Shown in pieces: positions 46,232 through 53,040 of a DNA stretch of 57,517 nt. A model generated the notes under the pieces. It saw nothing but the letters and a program-made list of their open reading frames with translations, had not been told where the DNA came from and searched no databases. Position 1 is the first letter of the stretch; every line of letters begins with the position of its first letter. Location: contig JAKSNK010000011.1 of the NCBI GenBank assembly GCA_024399835.1, positions 1 to 57,517 of the forward strand. Reading direction: 5' to 3'. A program made the translations under genes and the position numbers. This DNA comes from Paludibacteraceae bacterium. Its GTDB lineage: Bacteria > Bacteroidota > Bacteroidia > Bacteroidales > Paludibacteraceae.

Positions 46232-46277
46232 TGATGTTATGTTGATGTTATGTTATAAACCGCTATTAAACCGCTAT
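46232..46277 (+). repeat. Two adjacent 11-bp tandem duplications
   Basis: TGATGTTATGT twice (46232-46253), then, after 2 nt, TAAACCGCTAT twice (46256-46277). Sequence is unrelated between the two, but the unit length is the same. They fill the trmD-yidD gap, and the end touches the yidD stop codon. Confidence 0.85.
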
Positions 46278-46513
46278 TACCAATGAAAAACCTCGGGCAC
46301 GGGGTCGTAGCCGCTTCCTCCCCACGGGTTGCAACGCAGGATGCGCTTAATACCCAGCCAGCCGCCTTTGATAACGCCATGTTTCATCACGGCTTCTACC
46401 ATGTATTGGCTGCAAGTGGGCGTAAAGCGGCAAGAGGGCGGAGTAAGGGGGGATATGCAGTAGCGGTAGAAATAGACGGGCAGGAGGAATATTTTTCTAA
46501 TCAGTTGTTTCAT
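46277..46513 (-). CDS. yidD: Membrane protein insertion efficiency factor YidD
   Basis: 78 aa from the ATG at 46511-46513. The frame continues upstream but only inside rnpA. It has an amphipathic N-terminal helix, then [28 protein letters not shown] and [17 protein letters not shown], the full YidD/DUF37 signature with three cysteines. It supports YidC-mediated membrane insertion at the inner membrane. It overlaps rnpA by 17 nt, the classical rnpA-yidD order. Confidence 0.93.
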   Translation of the reverse strand: MKQLIRKIFLLPVYFYRYCISPLTPPSCRFTPTCSQYMVEAVMKHGVIKGGWLGIKRILRCNPWGGSGYDPVPEVFHW

Positions 46514-46853
46514 TGGTCGCATCGGCAAGGTTGATTTTTCGTATGGCTTTTTGCATGGCACGGGCGATGGCGGCATAGGGTTGTTGTACTTTGTCCATAT
46601 AGTTGAAAGCAATCCAATACGGTCGGTCGGGCTGTTCGCTCAGTCGCCATGCCTCACGCATCTGCCGGCGCAACCGGTTTCTATCTACGGCGTGTTTGAA
46701 CAGCGACTTGGGCGCCCAAATCAGAACTTGCGTTCGCGGGGCGGGGCAATAGGTGACACGCAGAGGCCAAACGGTCATTTTGTGACCGGTATGATAGAGT
46801 TGGTCAATGCGTAATTGTCCGCACAACTTGTCCGATTTAGGGAAAGTGTTCAC
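46497..46853 (-). CDS. rnpA: Ribonuclease P protein component
   Basis: 118 aa, the protein subunit that helps RNase P RNA bind pre-tRNA leaders. The RNR signature is seen in [21 protein letters not shown], and the chain is basic overall. It overlaps hemD by 4 nt upstream and yidD by 17 nt downstream. Confidence 0.93.
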   Translation of the reverse strand: MNTFPKSDKLCGQLRIDQLYHTGHKMTVWPLRVTYCPAPRTQVLIWAPKSLFKHAVDRNRLRRQMREAWRLSEQPDRPYWIAFNYMDKVQQPYAAIARAMQKAIRKINLADATNETTD

Positions 46854-47599
46854 TTGCTCTGCTCCTCTAAGTAATGGGCAATAGCGCCTGTTATGCTGGG
46901 GAACTCAGGCGACGGTGCCTTGATGTCGGCATGAAAACCTGCGGTTTCCAATGCCGACAGCGTGCTTTGACCGAAGCATGCAATCACTTTGTCGCCGTCT
47001 TTGAGGTCGGGGAAGTTCTTCTTGAGCGCCTGCACGCCGTGCGGAGTAAAGAGAACCACCATATCGTGGTCAAACGGCTCGTCTTTGGGCCATTCCGTCT
47101 CGATGGTGCGGTACATGACTGCCGGCTGAATGATAATTTTGTGCTCGGCAAAAGCATGAATAATATCGTCATGGTGTACATCGGATGCCACCATCATGTA
47201 TTTCTCGTTGGGACGACGGTTCATCGTTTGGAGCAAGTCCAGGAAATTGTTGTTCTCGCTATAGAAAACTTTCCGTTTGCGGTACTGGATGTATTTCTGC
47301 AAATACTGTGCTACAGAGGCGGAAATGCAGTAGTAGTGCATGGACTCGGGCACTTGAATGCGTAATTCTTCGCAAATGCGGAAATAGTGGTCGATACTAT
47401 ACCTCGAATTGACCAAAACGGCAGTATAATCCAAGGGATTGATGTGTTGCTGACGAAATTCTTTGCCACTCAACCCCTCAATATGAATGAGTTGGCGAAA
47501 ATCACATTGCACGCCATACTCTTTTTCCAGCGTGGCATAGGGATTGCGCTCTGTGTTAGGACGGGGCTGCGATACCAATATTTTGCGAATTGTTTTCAT
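46850..47599 (-). CDS. hemD: Uroporphyrinogen-III synthase
   Basis: 249 aa, closing the tetrapyrrole ring with inversion of ring D. The family is poorly conserved. The supporting features are the start KILVSQPRPNTERNPYATLE, the inter-domain segment AVLVNSRYSIDHYFRI, and the late VLFTPHGVQALKKNFPD and IACFGQSTLSALE strands that follow the two-domain HemD fold. The DUF4271 neighbour 12 nt upstream is the usual Bacteroidetes context. No other heme genes are in the window. Confidence 0.85.
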   Translation of the reverse strand: MKTIRKILVSQPRPNTERNPYATLEKEYGVQCDFRQLIHIEGLSGKEFRQQHINPLDYTAVLVNSRYSIDHYFRICEELRIQVPESMHYYCISASVAQYLQKYIQYRKRKVFYSENNNFLDLLQTMNRRPNEKYMMVASDVHHDDIIHAFAEHKIIIQPAVMYRTIETEWPKDEPFDHDMVVLFTPHGVQALKKNFPDLKDGDKVIACFGQSTLSALETAGFHADIKAPSPEFPSITGAIAHYLEEQSK

Positions 47600-47611
47600 T
47601 TTCGAACTGAA

Positions 47612-48256
47612 TTATGCGACAATTAAGTATGTTCCCCATGCGACGAGGGCGATGGGCAGTACTTCCAAATGAACAAAGTATAGTAACAGGTATAAACTGT
47701 TTTTGATGCTGATGCTGAAGGACGGGATGACCTTCCATGCAACTGAGATGATATAAACAACGAGCAGACAGCATGGAATCCATCCGCGCAGGGATAGAGA
47801 CAAATACGGCGCTGCCAGCAGATAAATGAAACCGACCAGACAGAACATCATCCAAACGGAAGTGTAGTGTTTTTTCCAGTCAGACCATTGCATGCTGAGA
47901 GCGAAAGTGTAATGAATATATTTCATCAGTACTATTTTGCCTACCCAAACGCCGGCAATCAAGGCAATGATTTGCCCGAAATGACGGATGTCTGCGATGC
48001 CGTTGATGCCGTATATCGCCGTCATGGATACCAAAGTTACCAGGGCAAGTGTTCCTCCCTGAAAGAGGGTCAATAATGTGTTTTGCAATATATTGGAGTC
48101 TTCGTCTTCGTAGCAACGCTGAATAGGGGACAGGAACATCCTCCAAATATTCTGTAGCACTTTAGGACGGGTGGTCGTTGCAATCAGAATAACCATCAGC
48201 AGAGCAAACTCTGTCCAACTCAACCAGTATGCGAATATGTCAGATAGCGGCTTCAC
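47612..48256 (-). CDS. DUF4271 membrane protein
   Basis: 214 aa with about six or seven transmembrane helices (for example residues 10-27, 65-85, 90-110, 128-150). The DUF4271 pattern, a hydrophobic protein with FLSPIQRCYEDED after the first helix and next to hemD, fits. The function is unknown; the conserved link to hemD suggests a role in heme precursor handling or redox, which is inference. It overlaps the LOG-family gene by 17 nt. Confidence 0.8.
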   Translation of the reverse strand: MKPLSDIFAYWLSWTEFALLMVILIATTTRPKVLQNIWRMFLSPIQRCYEDEDSNILQNTLLTLFQGGTLALVTLVSMTAIYGINGIADIRHFGQIIALIAGVWVGKIVLMKYIHYTFALSMQWSDWKKHYTSVWMMFCLVGFIYLLAAPYLSLSLRGWIPCCLLVVYIISVAWKVIPSFSISIKNSLYLLLYFVHLEVLPIALVAWGTYLIVA

Positions 48257-48839
48257 GGCGAATAGCGGGGCTCCATTCGGGAGCGTTCATTAATGCGGGT
48301 AATACTTCTTCGGGCGTATTGACCACGGTAAACATCTCTTGTCGGTGAATGGGACGCATCATGTTCTCCTCTACCATGTAATCCAAGTATCCTAACAGGC
48401 GGTCGTAATAGCCGTCGGTATTGAGAATAACCACAGGTTTGGTGTGCAGACCCAATTGTTTCCAAGTCAGGCACTCTGCCAATTCCTCCAGCGTACCGAT
48501 TCCTCCGGGTAATGCCACCATGGCATCGCTGACCTTTTCTATATACGCCTTGCGCTCGTGCATGGAGGCAACGATATGCGTATGGGTCGAACGGGGGTTG
48601 TTCCAGCCCTCATCCACCATAAACTGGGGGATAACCCCCAAGACCTCCCCTCCGGCGCTCAGGGCACCGTCGGCAAGGGCTTCCATCAGACCGATACCTC
48701 CGTCGCCGTACACCAGACGAATGCCGGCTTGGGCTGCCAGCACACCCAACTGCCGGGCTGCCGAATAGTAAGAAGGACGGCTCTGATTGGACGAAGCGCA
48801 ATATACGCAAAGGTTGTGGATGGGGTGCATTTTACTCAT
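48240..48839 (-). CDS. LOG-family protein (nucleoside 5'-monophosphate phosphoribohydrolase type)
   Basis: 199 aa from ATG 48837-48839; an in-frame ATG also exists at 48828-48830. The longer frame is rejected because it would begin upstream of the minus promoter at 48857. The Rossmann-fold LYS-decarboxylase-like motif pair is seen: LVYGDGGIGLMEALADGAL and ALPGGIGTLEELAECLTWKQLG, the PGGxGTxxE signature that hydrolyses the N-glycosidic bond of cytokinin or purine nucleotide monophosphates. It is first in the minus-strand operon that runs to trmD. Confidence 0.88.
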   Translation of the reverse strand: MSKMHPIHNLCVYCASSNQSRPSYYSAARQLGVLAAQAGIRLVYGDGGIGLMEALADGALSAGGEVLGVIPQFMVDEGWNNPRSTHTHIVASMHERKAYIEKVSDAMVALPGGIGTLEELAECLTWKQLGLHTKPVVILNTDGYYDRLLGYLDYMVEENMMRPIHRQEMFTVVNTPEEVLPALMNAPEWSPAIRREAAI

Positions 48840-48856
48840 TCTAACAAAAATGGCTA

Positions 48857-48887
48857 CAAAATTACAAAAAAATTTGCACATATCAAA
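48857..48887 (-). promoter_or_regulatory. Promoter of the LOG-...-trmD operon
   Basis: On the minus strand TTTG (48884-48887), 19-nt spacer, TAATTTTG (48857-48864). It interleaves with the fur-side promoter on the other strand. Confidence 0.55.
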
Positions 48888-48904
48888 ATTTATTAGTAAT
48901 TTTG
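48873..48904 (+). promoter_or_regulatory. Promoter of the Fur-family gene
   Basis: TTTG (48873-48876), 20-nt spacer, TAATTTTG (48897-48904). It overlaps the divergent LOG promoter by 15 bp, so the two compete, or share an operator that the Fur-family protein could itself occupy. Confidence 0.6.
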
Positions 48905-48925
48905 CATCCAAATTCGCGATTTTGT

Positions 48926-49369
48926 ATGCAAAATAATGAAAAGTATCACGAGGTTGAGCAAATCTTGATGGAATATCAGGGACTGCATCATCTGCGCAAT
49001 ACGCCGGAACGGCTGAAGATTTTGCATCAGATAGTGGACCATACGGGGGCTTTTTCGGCAGCGGATGTGCAGAAGTGGGTGAAGGATGATTTTATTTCTC
49101 CGGCTACGGTGTACAACACTTTGGCATTGTTGGAAAAGGCGCGTATCGTGCATTGCCTGCGCAAGCAGCACAGCAGCCGTACTCTGCAATACGAATTGGC
49201 GGTAGGAGAACAATGCACCATGCAGATTGTCTGCACGCGATGCGGACGGGTCAGTATGGTCAAAGACAAATCTGCCGAGACGGCACTCAAAATGAAAAAC
49301 TATCCGAACTTTATCATGCAACATTATTCGGTATATGTGTTCGGAGAGTGTAAACATTGTAAGAAATAA
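48926..49369 (+). CDS. Fur-family transcriptional regulator
   Basis: 147 aa from ATG 48926; the upstream ATG at 48902 is inside the promoter. It has a winged-helix N-terminus (RNTPERLKILHQIVDHTGAF, ATVYNTLALLEKARIV) and a dimerisation domain with two CxxC zinc sites (CTRCGR, CKHCKK). It could be Fur, PerR or Zur; the sensing residues do not settle the metal. Octamer units follow the gene. The divergent promoter arrangement suggests autoregulation and control of the LOG operon. Confidence 0.88.
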   Translation: MQNNEKYHEVEQILMEYQGLHHLRNTPERLKILHQIVDHTGAFSAADVQKWVKDDFISPATVYNTLALLEKARIVHCLRKQHSSRTLQYELAVGEQCTMQIVCTRCGRVSMVKDKSAETALKMKNYPNFIMQHYSVYVFGECKHCKK

Positions 49370-49411
49370 AATAGGGTGAACCGCCAGTTTAGAACTGGAG
49401 CAGTTAAAACC

Positions 49412-49435
49412 GATTAACCAACTAACCGATTAACC
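49412..49435 (+). repeat. Octamer array GATTAACC variant
   Basis: GATTAACC, AACTAACC, GATTAACC, then GAC, 14 nt before the peptidase start codon. It is preceded by the palindrome CCAGTTTAGAACTGG (49384-49398). Confidence 0.8.
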
Positions 49436-49448
49436 GACAAAGAATAGT

Positions 49449-50108
49449 ATGTATTGGATTATTTTTATTGTTTTTGCAGTCCTGAGTTGGATTGTGTCGC
49501 AAAGTTTGGAACGCAAGTTCGCCAAGTATAGTCAAGTGGGCATTTCGATGACCGGCAGGGAAGTGGCAGAGAAAATGCTGCGTGACCACGGTATCATGGA
49601 TGTGCGTGTTACCTGCACGAAAGGGCATTTGACCGACCACTATAATCCTGTGGACAAGACCATTAACCTCAGCGAGGGAGTGTATAACTCCGCTTCTATT
49701 GCTGCGGCAGCGGTGGCTGCTCACGAGTGCGGACATGCCGTGCAACATCAGGTGGAGTACGCTCCGCTCAAGATGCGTACGGCATTGGTGCCGGTGGTCA
49801 ATTTTGCCAACCGTTGGGTAATGTGGGTAATATTGGCTGGTATGCTGCTGTTTGAGGCATTTCCGCAGTTGCTGTCTGTCGGCATTGGCTTGTACGCCTT
49901 GACTACGCTGTTTGCGTTTGTGACTTTGCCTGTGGAGGTGAATGCCAGTCAGCGTGCCGTGGATTGGTTGGAAGAGAGTGGAATAGCCAACCGTGAGACG
50001 AAGGAAATGGCATCGTCTGCCCTGCATAGCGCAGCATATACTTATGTAGTGGCAGCGTTGAGTAGTCTGGCGTATCTGCTGTACCTGATTTTGGGTTCAC
50101 GCAGATAA
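49449..50108 (+). CDS. Zinc metallopeptidase, YugP family
   Basis: 219 aa membrane peptidase. It has an N-terminal transmembrane helix (WIIFIVFAVLSWIVSQSL), the zinc motif AAHECGHAVQHQ (HExxH-type, about residues 96-100), then two further hydrophobic helices near residues 125-160 and a C-terminal one (AALSSLAYLLYLILG). The PVEVNASQRAVDWLEESGI segment supplies the third ligand region typical of the family. The substrate is unknown. Confidence 0.88.
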   Translation: MYWIIFIVFAVLSWIVSQSLERKFAKYSQVGISMTGREVAEKMLRDHGIMDVRVTCTKGHLTDHYNPVDKTINLSEGVYNSASIAAAAVAAHECGHAVQHQVEYAPLKMRTALVPVVNFANRWVMWVILAGMLLFEAFPQLLSVGIGLYALTTLFAFVTLPVEVNASQRAVDWLEESGIANRETKEMASSALHSAAYTYVVAALSSLAYLLYLILGSRR

Positions 50109-50127
50109 AGATGAAAATAAGTGCCTC

Positions 50128-50211
50128 TCAATAAAAAAACATCGAGACACAACTCGTTGTGACTCGAAGAGGAGGAGTAACCGAGCGCTCTAATTTGTAT
50201 AGCAAATTCAT
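50128..50211 (-). other. Mini-ORF (27 codons) in repeat copy 1
   Basis: On the minus strand, ATG at 50209-50211 opens MNLLYKLERSVTPPLR and then diverges, ending at TGA 50128-50130. It shares its first 17 codons with the mini-ORF in the second repeat copy, apart from one residue. Coding status is unproven; it may just be an open frame in a conserved repeat. Confidence 0.2.
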
Positions 50212-50227
50212 TTTAGCGAGGTTAACT
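50165..50227. repeat. 63-bp direct repeat, copy 1
   Basis: CGAAGAGGAGGAGTAACCGA...AGCGAGGTTAACT. It differs from copy 2 at only two positions (TAT against CGT near 50198-50200). It contains a nested inverted repeat (CGCT..AATTTG/CAAATT..AGCG) and is directly preceded by a hairpin CGAGaCACAA-CTCG-TTGTGaCTCG. Confidence 0.9.
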
Positions 50228-50317
50228 TTATGAAGAATCGTCGCTAATATCGACAAAAGCTGGCTTTTGTCGAAGAGGAGGAGTAACCGAGCGCTCTAAT
50301 TTGCGTAGCAAATTCAT
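50228..50317 (-). other. Mini-ORF (29 codons) in repeat copy 2
   Basis: On the minus strand, ATG at 50315-50317 opens MNLLRKLERSVTPPLR, continues QKPAFVDISDDSS and ends at TAA 50228-50230. It is the sister of the 50128-50211 frame. Coding status is unproven. Confidence 0.2.
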
Positions 50318-50333
50318 TTTAGCGAGGTTAACT
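50271..50333. repeat. 63-bp direct repeat, copy 2
   Basis: 61 of 63 bases match copy 1. It is directly preceded by a different perfect hairpin (CGACAAAAGC/GCTTTTGTCG). It ends 8 nt before tRNA-Arg. Confidence 0.9.
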
Positions 50334-50341
50334 CCGACGAA

Positions 50342-50415
50342 GGCTCCGTAGCTCAGTTGTATAGAGCATCAGATTCCGGTTCTGAGTGTCGAGGGTTAGA
50401 GTCCCTCCGGGGTCA
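50342..50415 (+). tRNA. tRNA-Arg(CCG) with an unusual D-loop/T-loop pair
   Basis: A 74-nt cloverleaf. The acceptor is GGCTCCG/CGGGGTC with discriminator A, and the D-stem is GCTC/GAGC. The anticodon stem TCAGA/TCTGA has loop TTCCGGT (anticodon CCG), and the T-stem is GAGGG/CCCTC. The D-loop AGTTGTATA has T at position 19 where G is almost universal, and the T-loop TTAGAGT has A at position 56 where C is almost universal. Together they can form a U19-A56 pair in place of G19-C56. CCA is not encoded. Confidence 0.9.
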
Positions 50416-50431
50416 CTTTTTTGTGAAAAAA

Positions 50432-50463
50432 TTTGCACAGGTCAAAAACTTTTTGTACCTTTG
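50432..50463 (+). promoter_or_regulatory. Promoter of tRNA-Ser
   Basis: TTTG (50432-50435), 20-nt spacer, TACCTTTG (50456-50463). A CCGCCAT/ATGGCGG hairpin lies in the leader (50494-50508) just before the tRNA. Confidence 0.7.
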
Positions 50464-50509
50464 CACCCGCTTTCGTAAGAAAGTGTATTGTTGCCGCCAT
50501 AATGGCGGA

Positions 50510-50594
50510 GGAAAGATGGCGGAGTGGTCGATCGCGGCGGTCTTGAAAACCGTTGAACTGAGAGGTTCCGGGGGTTCGAATCCCTCTCTTTCCG
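50510..50594 (+). tRNA. tRNA-Ser(TGA)
   Basis: An 85-nt class II tRNA. The acceptor is GGAAAGA/TCTTTCC with discriminator G. The anticodon stem GCGGT/ACCGT has loop CTTGAAA (anticodon TGA). A long variable arm follows, then T-arm GGGGG-TTCGAAT-CCCTC. Its 3' 21-23 nt plus downstream flank recur at 50821 and 50958, marking an integration hotspot. Confidence 0.95.
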
Positions 50595-50599
50595 CAAGG
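50577..50599 (+). repeat. att-like core, copy 1 (tRNA-Ser 3' end)
   Basis: CGAATCCCTCTCTTTCCGC followed by AAGG: T-loop edge, T-stem, acceptor 3' strand and 5 flanking bases of tRNA-Ser. It is repeated in direct orientation at 50821-50843 and 50958-50978. Confidence 0.85.
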
Positions 50600-50617
50600 T
50601 AAAATGGCGGATAAAGC

Positions 50618-50649
50618 AAAAAAGAATGGAAAATTTCCATCCTTTTTTT
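50618..50649 (+). terminator. Terminator of tRNA-Ser
   Basis: ATGGAAA/TTTCCAT hairpin flanked by A's and followed by a run of seven T's. Confidence 0.65.
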
Positions 50650-50820
50650 GTTTGCTCTTGTTCTATATTATGCAAGCATATATCGCCCAATCGCAAACAA
50701 TCTCATCGCGAGATTCGCTCTTTTTGCTTTATTCGCCAACCCCGAACAAATGAGAGGGCTTCTCGCCCTTGGGGTTCTCCTTCGCAATGCTCAGTCGATC
50801 TGCTCACTACGTTCGCCGTA

Positions 50821-50843
50821 CGAATCCCTCTCTTTCCGCAAGG
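50821..50843 (+). repeat. att-like core, copy 2
   Basis: A 23-nt exact copy of 50577-50599. The bases upstream do not continue the tRNA, so only its 3' end is duplicated. The 221 bases between copies 1 and 2 hold the tRNA-Ser terminator but no gene I can support. Confidence 0.85.
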
Positions 50844-50957
50844 AAAGTTTAGACTTTTAGCCAAGACGACGGCTAAGTTTACTTAAAGAGGAGTACTTGG
50901 ATAAAAGGATAGGCTCCTTGCAAGGATGCTCCTGGTAAGGAGTGGGGATTACGCAGA

Positions 50958-50978
50958 AATCCCTCTCTTTCCGCAAGG
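50958..50978 (+). repeat. att-like core, copy 3
   Basis: A 21-nt exact match (AATCCCTCTCTTTCCGC plus AAGG) to the tRNA-Ser 3' end. It is preceded by GGGGATTACGCAGA, which can mimic a T-stem. The 220 bases from here to 51200 contain only AT-rich leader sequence and promoters. Confidence 0.85.
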
Positions 50979-51056
50979 GGTACGATTTTTTTTCTCATAA
51001 TTCTTAGCCACAAGGGCACGATTTTCTCAAAATTCTTAATTCAAAATTACAAAATA

Positions 51057-51088
51057 TTTGCACATATCAAAATTAATCCGTATCTTTG
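51057..51088 (+). promoter_or_regulatory. Promoter of the DUF1016 gene
   Basis: TTTG (51057-51060), 20-nt spacer, TATCTTTG (51081-51088). A second -7-like TACCTTTG (51155-51162) without a matching -33 lies nearer the gene. Confidence 0.6.
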
Positions 51089-51199
51089 TAGGCAAAAATA
51101 GAAAAAAAAACGAAAAAAACTACAATGTGACACCAAAATGACACTTTGAAGTTGTACCTTTGTAGGCGGAAAGGAAAAAATCGAAAAGAGATAAAGGAT

Positions 51200-52357
51200 A
51201 TGGAACTGAAAAAAAATATGAATTTTTCTTTTGATTTGTTAGTACAAAAGATAGAACAAGCGCAGTATGTATTGCAAAATAGTGCTCGATTGGTTGTTAA
51301 TCGTCATGTAACAACTAAGGCGTGGCTGACGGGCTATTATATCGTGGAATATGAGCAGCACGGATTGGATAGGGCGCAATATGGGGAGAATGTTATTAAA
51401 AATCTATCACAAAGATTAGGAGGCAATCAGTTTAGTCCTTCTACATTGAAGATATATCGTCAGTTTTATCTTACGTATCCACAACTTCTGCCAGAAATAT
51501 CGCATTTCTTGTTGCCATTTATGCAAAAAGGTCAGCCATTGATTGACCAATTGCAACTTCCTGGTAATCAACCAATAGTAATTAGCCAGTCGGTGACTGA
51601 CCAATTTGAGATGCAATCAAGTGGAAGTTATCTTGTTGCACCAGAAGACTTGTTCAATCGTTTGTCTTTTACGCATTTGGTCACATTGTTACCTATTGAG
51701 GACTCACTAAAGAGGGCGTTTTATGAGACTATGGCAATAAAAGGGACATGGTCTGTTCGAGAATTGGAGAGACAAATAGATACTAATTTGTATGAGCGGA
51801 GCGGCTATAGCAACAATCCTGACAAATTAGTTGAATTAACGAATAATAAAGCAGAAATAGCTACTTTAAGTAGTGACATAAAGTCTCCGTATATTTTTGA
51901 ATTTTTAGGGTTGAAGGCAAAGGATGTTGTAGAGGAAAGTGATTTAGAGTCAGCTATTATAGATCATTTGCAGGAATTTATTTTGGAATTGGGAATGGGT
52001 TTTTGTTTTGAGGAACGTCAAAAGAAGATGTTGATAGATGATCGTTATTATAAGGCGGATTTAGTGTTTTATCATCGTATATTGAAGCGACATATTATTA
52101 TTGAACTCAAGGCGCATCGTTTGGATTATTCAGATGCTACTCAACTTAAGTTATATTTGGCCTATTATCGTAAGCATATTATGCGTATGGATGACAATCC
52201 TCCTATTGGTATTTTAATGTGTACGGAGGTTGGACAGGAAATGGCGGAATATTTAGCGACAGATATGGATAAGGAAGTATTTATCAGCAAATATCATTTA
52301 GATATTCCCAATGAGCAACAAATGAGGCAATTTTTGGAGGAACAAAATAAAGAATAA
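51200..52357 (+). CDS. DUF1016 (YhcG) family PDDEXK nuclease
   Basis: 385 aa from ATG 51200; the longer frame from 51146 starts upstream of a -7-like element and adds a basic, non-conserved stretch. The N-terminal DUF1016 domain is helical (ARLVVNRHVTTKAWLTGYYI, about residues 27-46; GENVIKNLSQRLGGNQFS). The C-terminal nuclease fold shows YKADLVFYHRILKRHIIIEL followed by KAHRLDY, with the D and E-x-K catalytic residues near residues 285-303. The family is widespread in bacterial genomic islands, often beside restriction-modification genes, and is presumed to act on DNA. Here it lies between tRNA-linked att copies and the NurA/HerA operon. Confidence 0.88.
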   Translation: MELKKNMNFSFDLLVQKIEQAQYVLQNSARLVVNRHVTTKAWLTGYYIVEYEQHGLDRAQYGENVIKNLSQRLGGNQFSPSTLKIYRQFYLTYPQLLPEISHFLLPFMQKGQPLIDQLQLPGNQPIVISQSVTDQFEMQSSGSYLVAPEDLFNRLSFTHLVTLLPIEDSLKRAFYETMAIKGTWSVRELERQIDTNLYERSGYSNNPDKLVELTNNKAEIATLSSDIKSPYIFEFLGLKAKDVVEESDLESAIIDHLQEFILELGMGFCFEERQKKMLIDDRYYKADLVFYHRILKRHIIIELKAHRLDYSDATQLKLYLAYYRKHIMRMDDNPPIGILMCTEVGQEMAEYLATDMDKEVFISKYHLDIPNEQQMRQFLEEQNKE

Positions 52358-52398
52358 TTAATTAAAATGTGTGCTTCGCAGATTGTAAAAACGATAGA

Positions 52399-52449
52399 AT
52401 GAAAAGGAAATATACATTTGTAGATTTGTTTGCAAATGGATGTTGTTAA
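52399..52449 (+). pseudogene. Possible remnant of a C5-cytosine DNA methyltransferase start
   Basis: A 16-codon frame reading MKRKYTFVDLFANGCC before a stop. MK-x-YTFVDLFAG-x-GG is the start and motif I (SAM-binding) of C5-cytosine methyltransferases, so this may be a decayed end of a lost restriction-modification gene. The match is only about ten residues, so chance is possible. It lies 42 nt after the DUF1016 gene. Confidence 0.35.
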
Positions 52450-52488
52450 CAAAAAAAGTGAACAATAAAGAAAAAAAATAGTATAGAT

Positions 52489-52887
52489 ATGAAAAATATT
52501 ATTGTATTTGTTAATTTATGTATGGTTTCATTACTAGTTATGTCTTGCCAGCCGAAACTCGCAGCAGAAGAAGCTGCTGATGCTATTATGTCTGGTGAGG
52601 AAGATCGATTGCCTGTACTTCTGCAAAAGATGTCCTTTGTAGATACTATAACAATTGATAGTATGCGTATTTGTTGTACAGATGAGCCAATGGATGGTTA
52701 TTTATATACAACATGGACATATCAAAAGAAAGAATGGAAACATTGGACAATGCATCAATATAAAACGACCAGATCTATAATAATTGAAGTGGATAGTATT
52801 AAGCGTAGTAAGGATCATAAAGGATATATTGAATGGCAATCGAATTGGGATGATGCTTACAGTATTGTGTGGAAAGATGCGCTCTAA
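52489..52887 (+). CDS. Small lipoprotein of unknown function
   Basis: 132 aa with a lipoprotein signal (hydrophobic residues 4-18, lipobox LVMSC, Cys20), then a short acidic helix and beta strands containing CC (about residues 62-63). I recognise no family. It has AT-rich codon use like the DUF1016 gene and unlike the housekeeping genes to the left, consistent with island DNA. No promoter with the full consensus is seen. It ends 65 nt before the promoter of the nuclease-motor operon. Confidence 0.55.
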   Translation: MKNIIVFVNLCMVSLLVMSCQPKLAAEEAADAIMSGEEDRLPVLLQKMSFVDTITIDSMRICCTDEPMDGYLYTTWTYQKKEWKHWTMHQYKTTRSIIIEVDSIKRSKDHKGYIEWQSNWDDAYSIVWKDAL

Positions 52888-52951
52888 TCTTAGTCCACAA
52901 TCAGCATAGAGAAATTAATAGACAGGACTCTTATGACACCGGCAAATTAAA

Positions 52952-52983
52952 TTTGTTTATTCCAAAAATTTTTAGTACCTTTG
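52952..52983 (+). promoter_or_regulatory. Promoter of the NurA-HerA-GHKL-radical SAM operon
   Basis: TTTG (52952-52955), 20-nt spacer, TACCTTTG (52976-52983), 57 nt before the first start codon. The foreign-looking island thus uses the host promoter type. Confidence 0.65.
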
Positions 52984-53040
52984 TGGGCGAAATAGGAAAA
53001 TAAGAAATTAAGGTAATCTTAAACATATAAATTTATTGAA

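Noticed and set aside
50500-50640. Open frame spanning tRNA-Ser (about 80 codons on either strand)
   Set aside because: It is explained by the tRNA gene and its hairpins.
50821-50978. Extra tRNA-Ser genes or fragments at the repeated 3' ends
   Set aside because: Only the terminal ~18 nt of the tRNA are present. No anticodon arm or D-arm precedes them.
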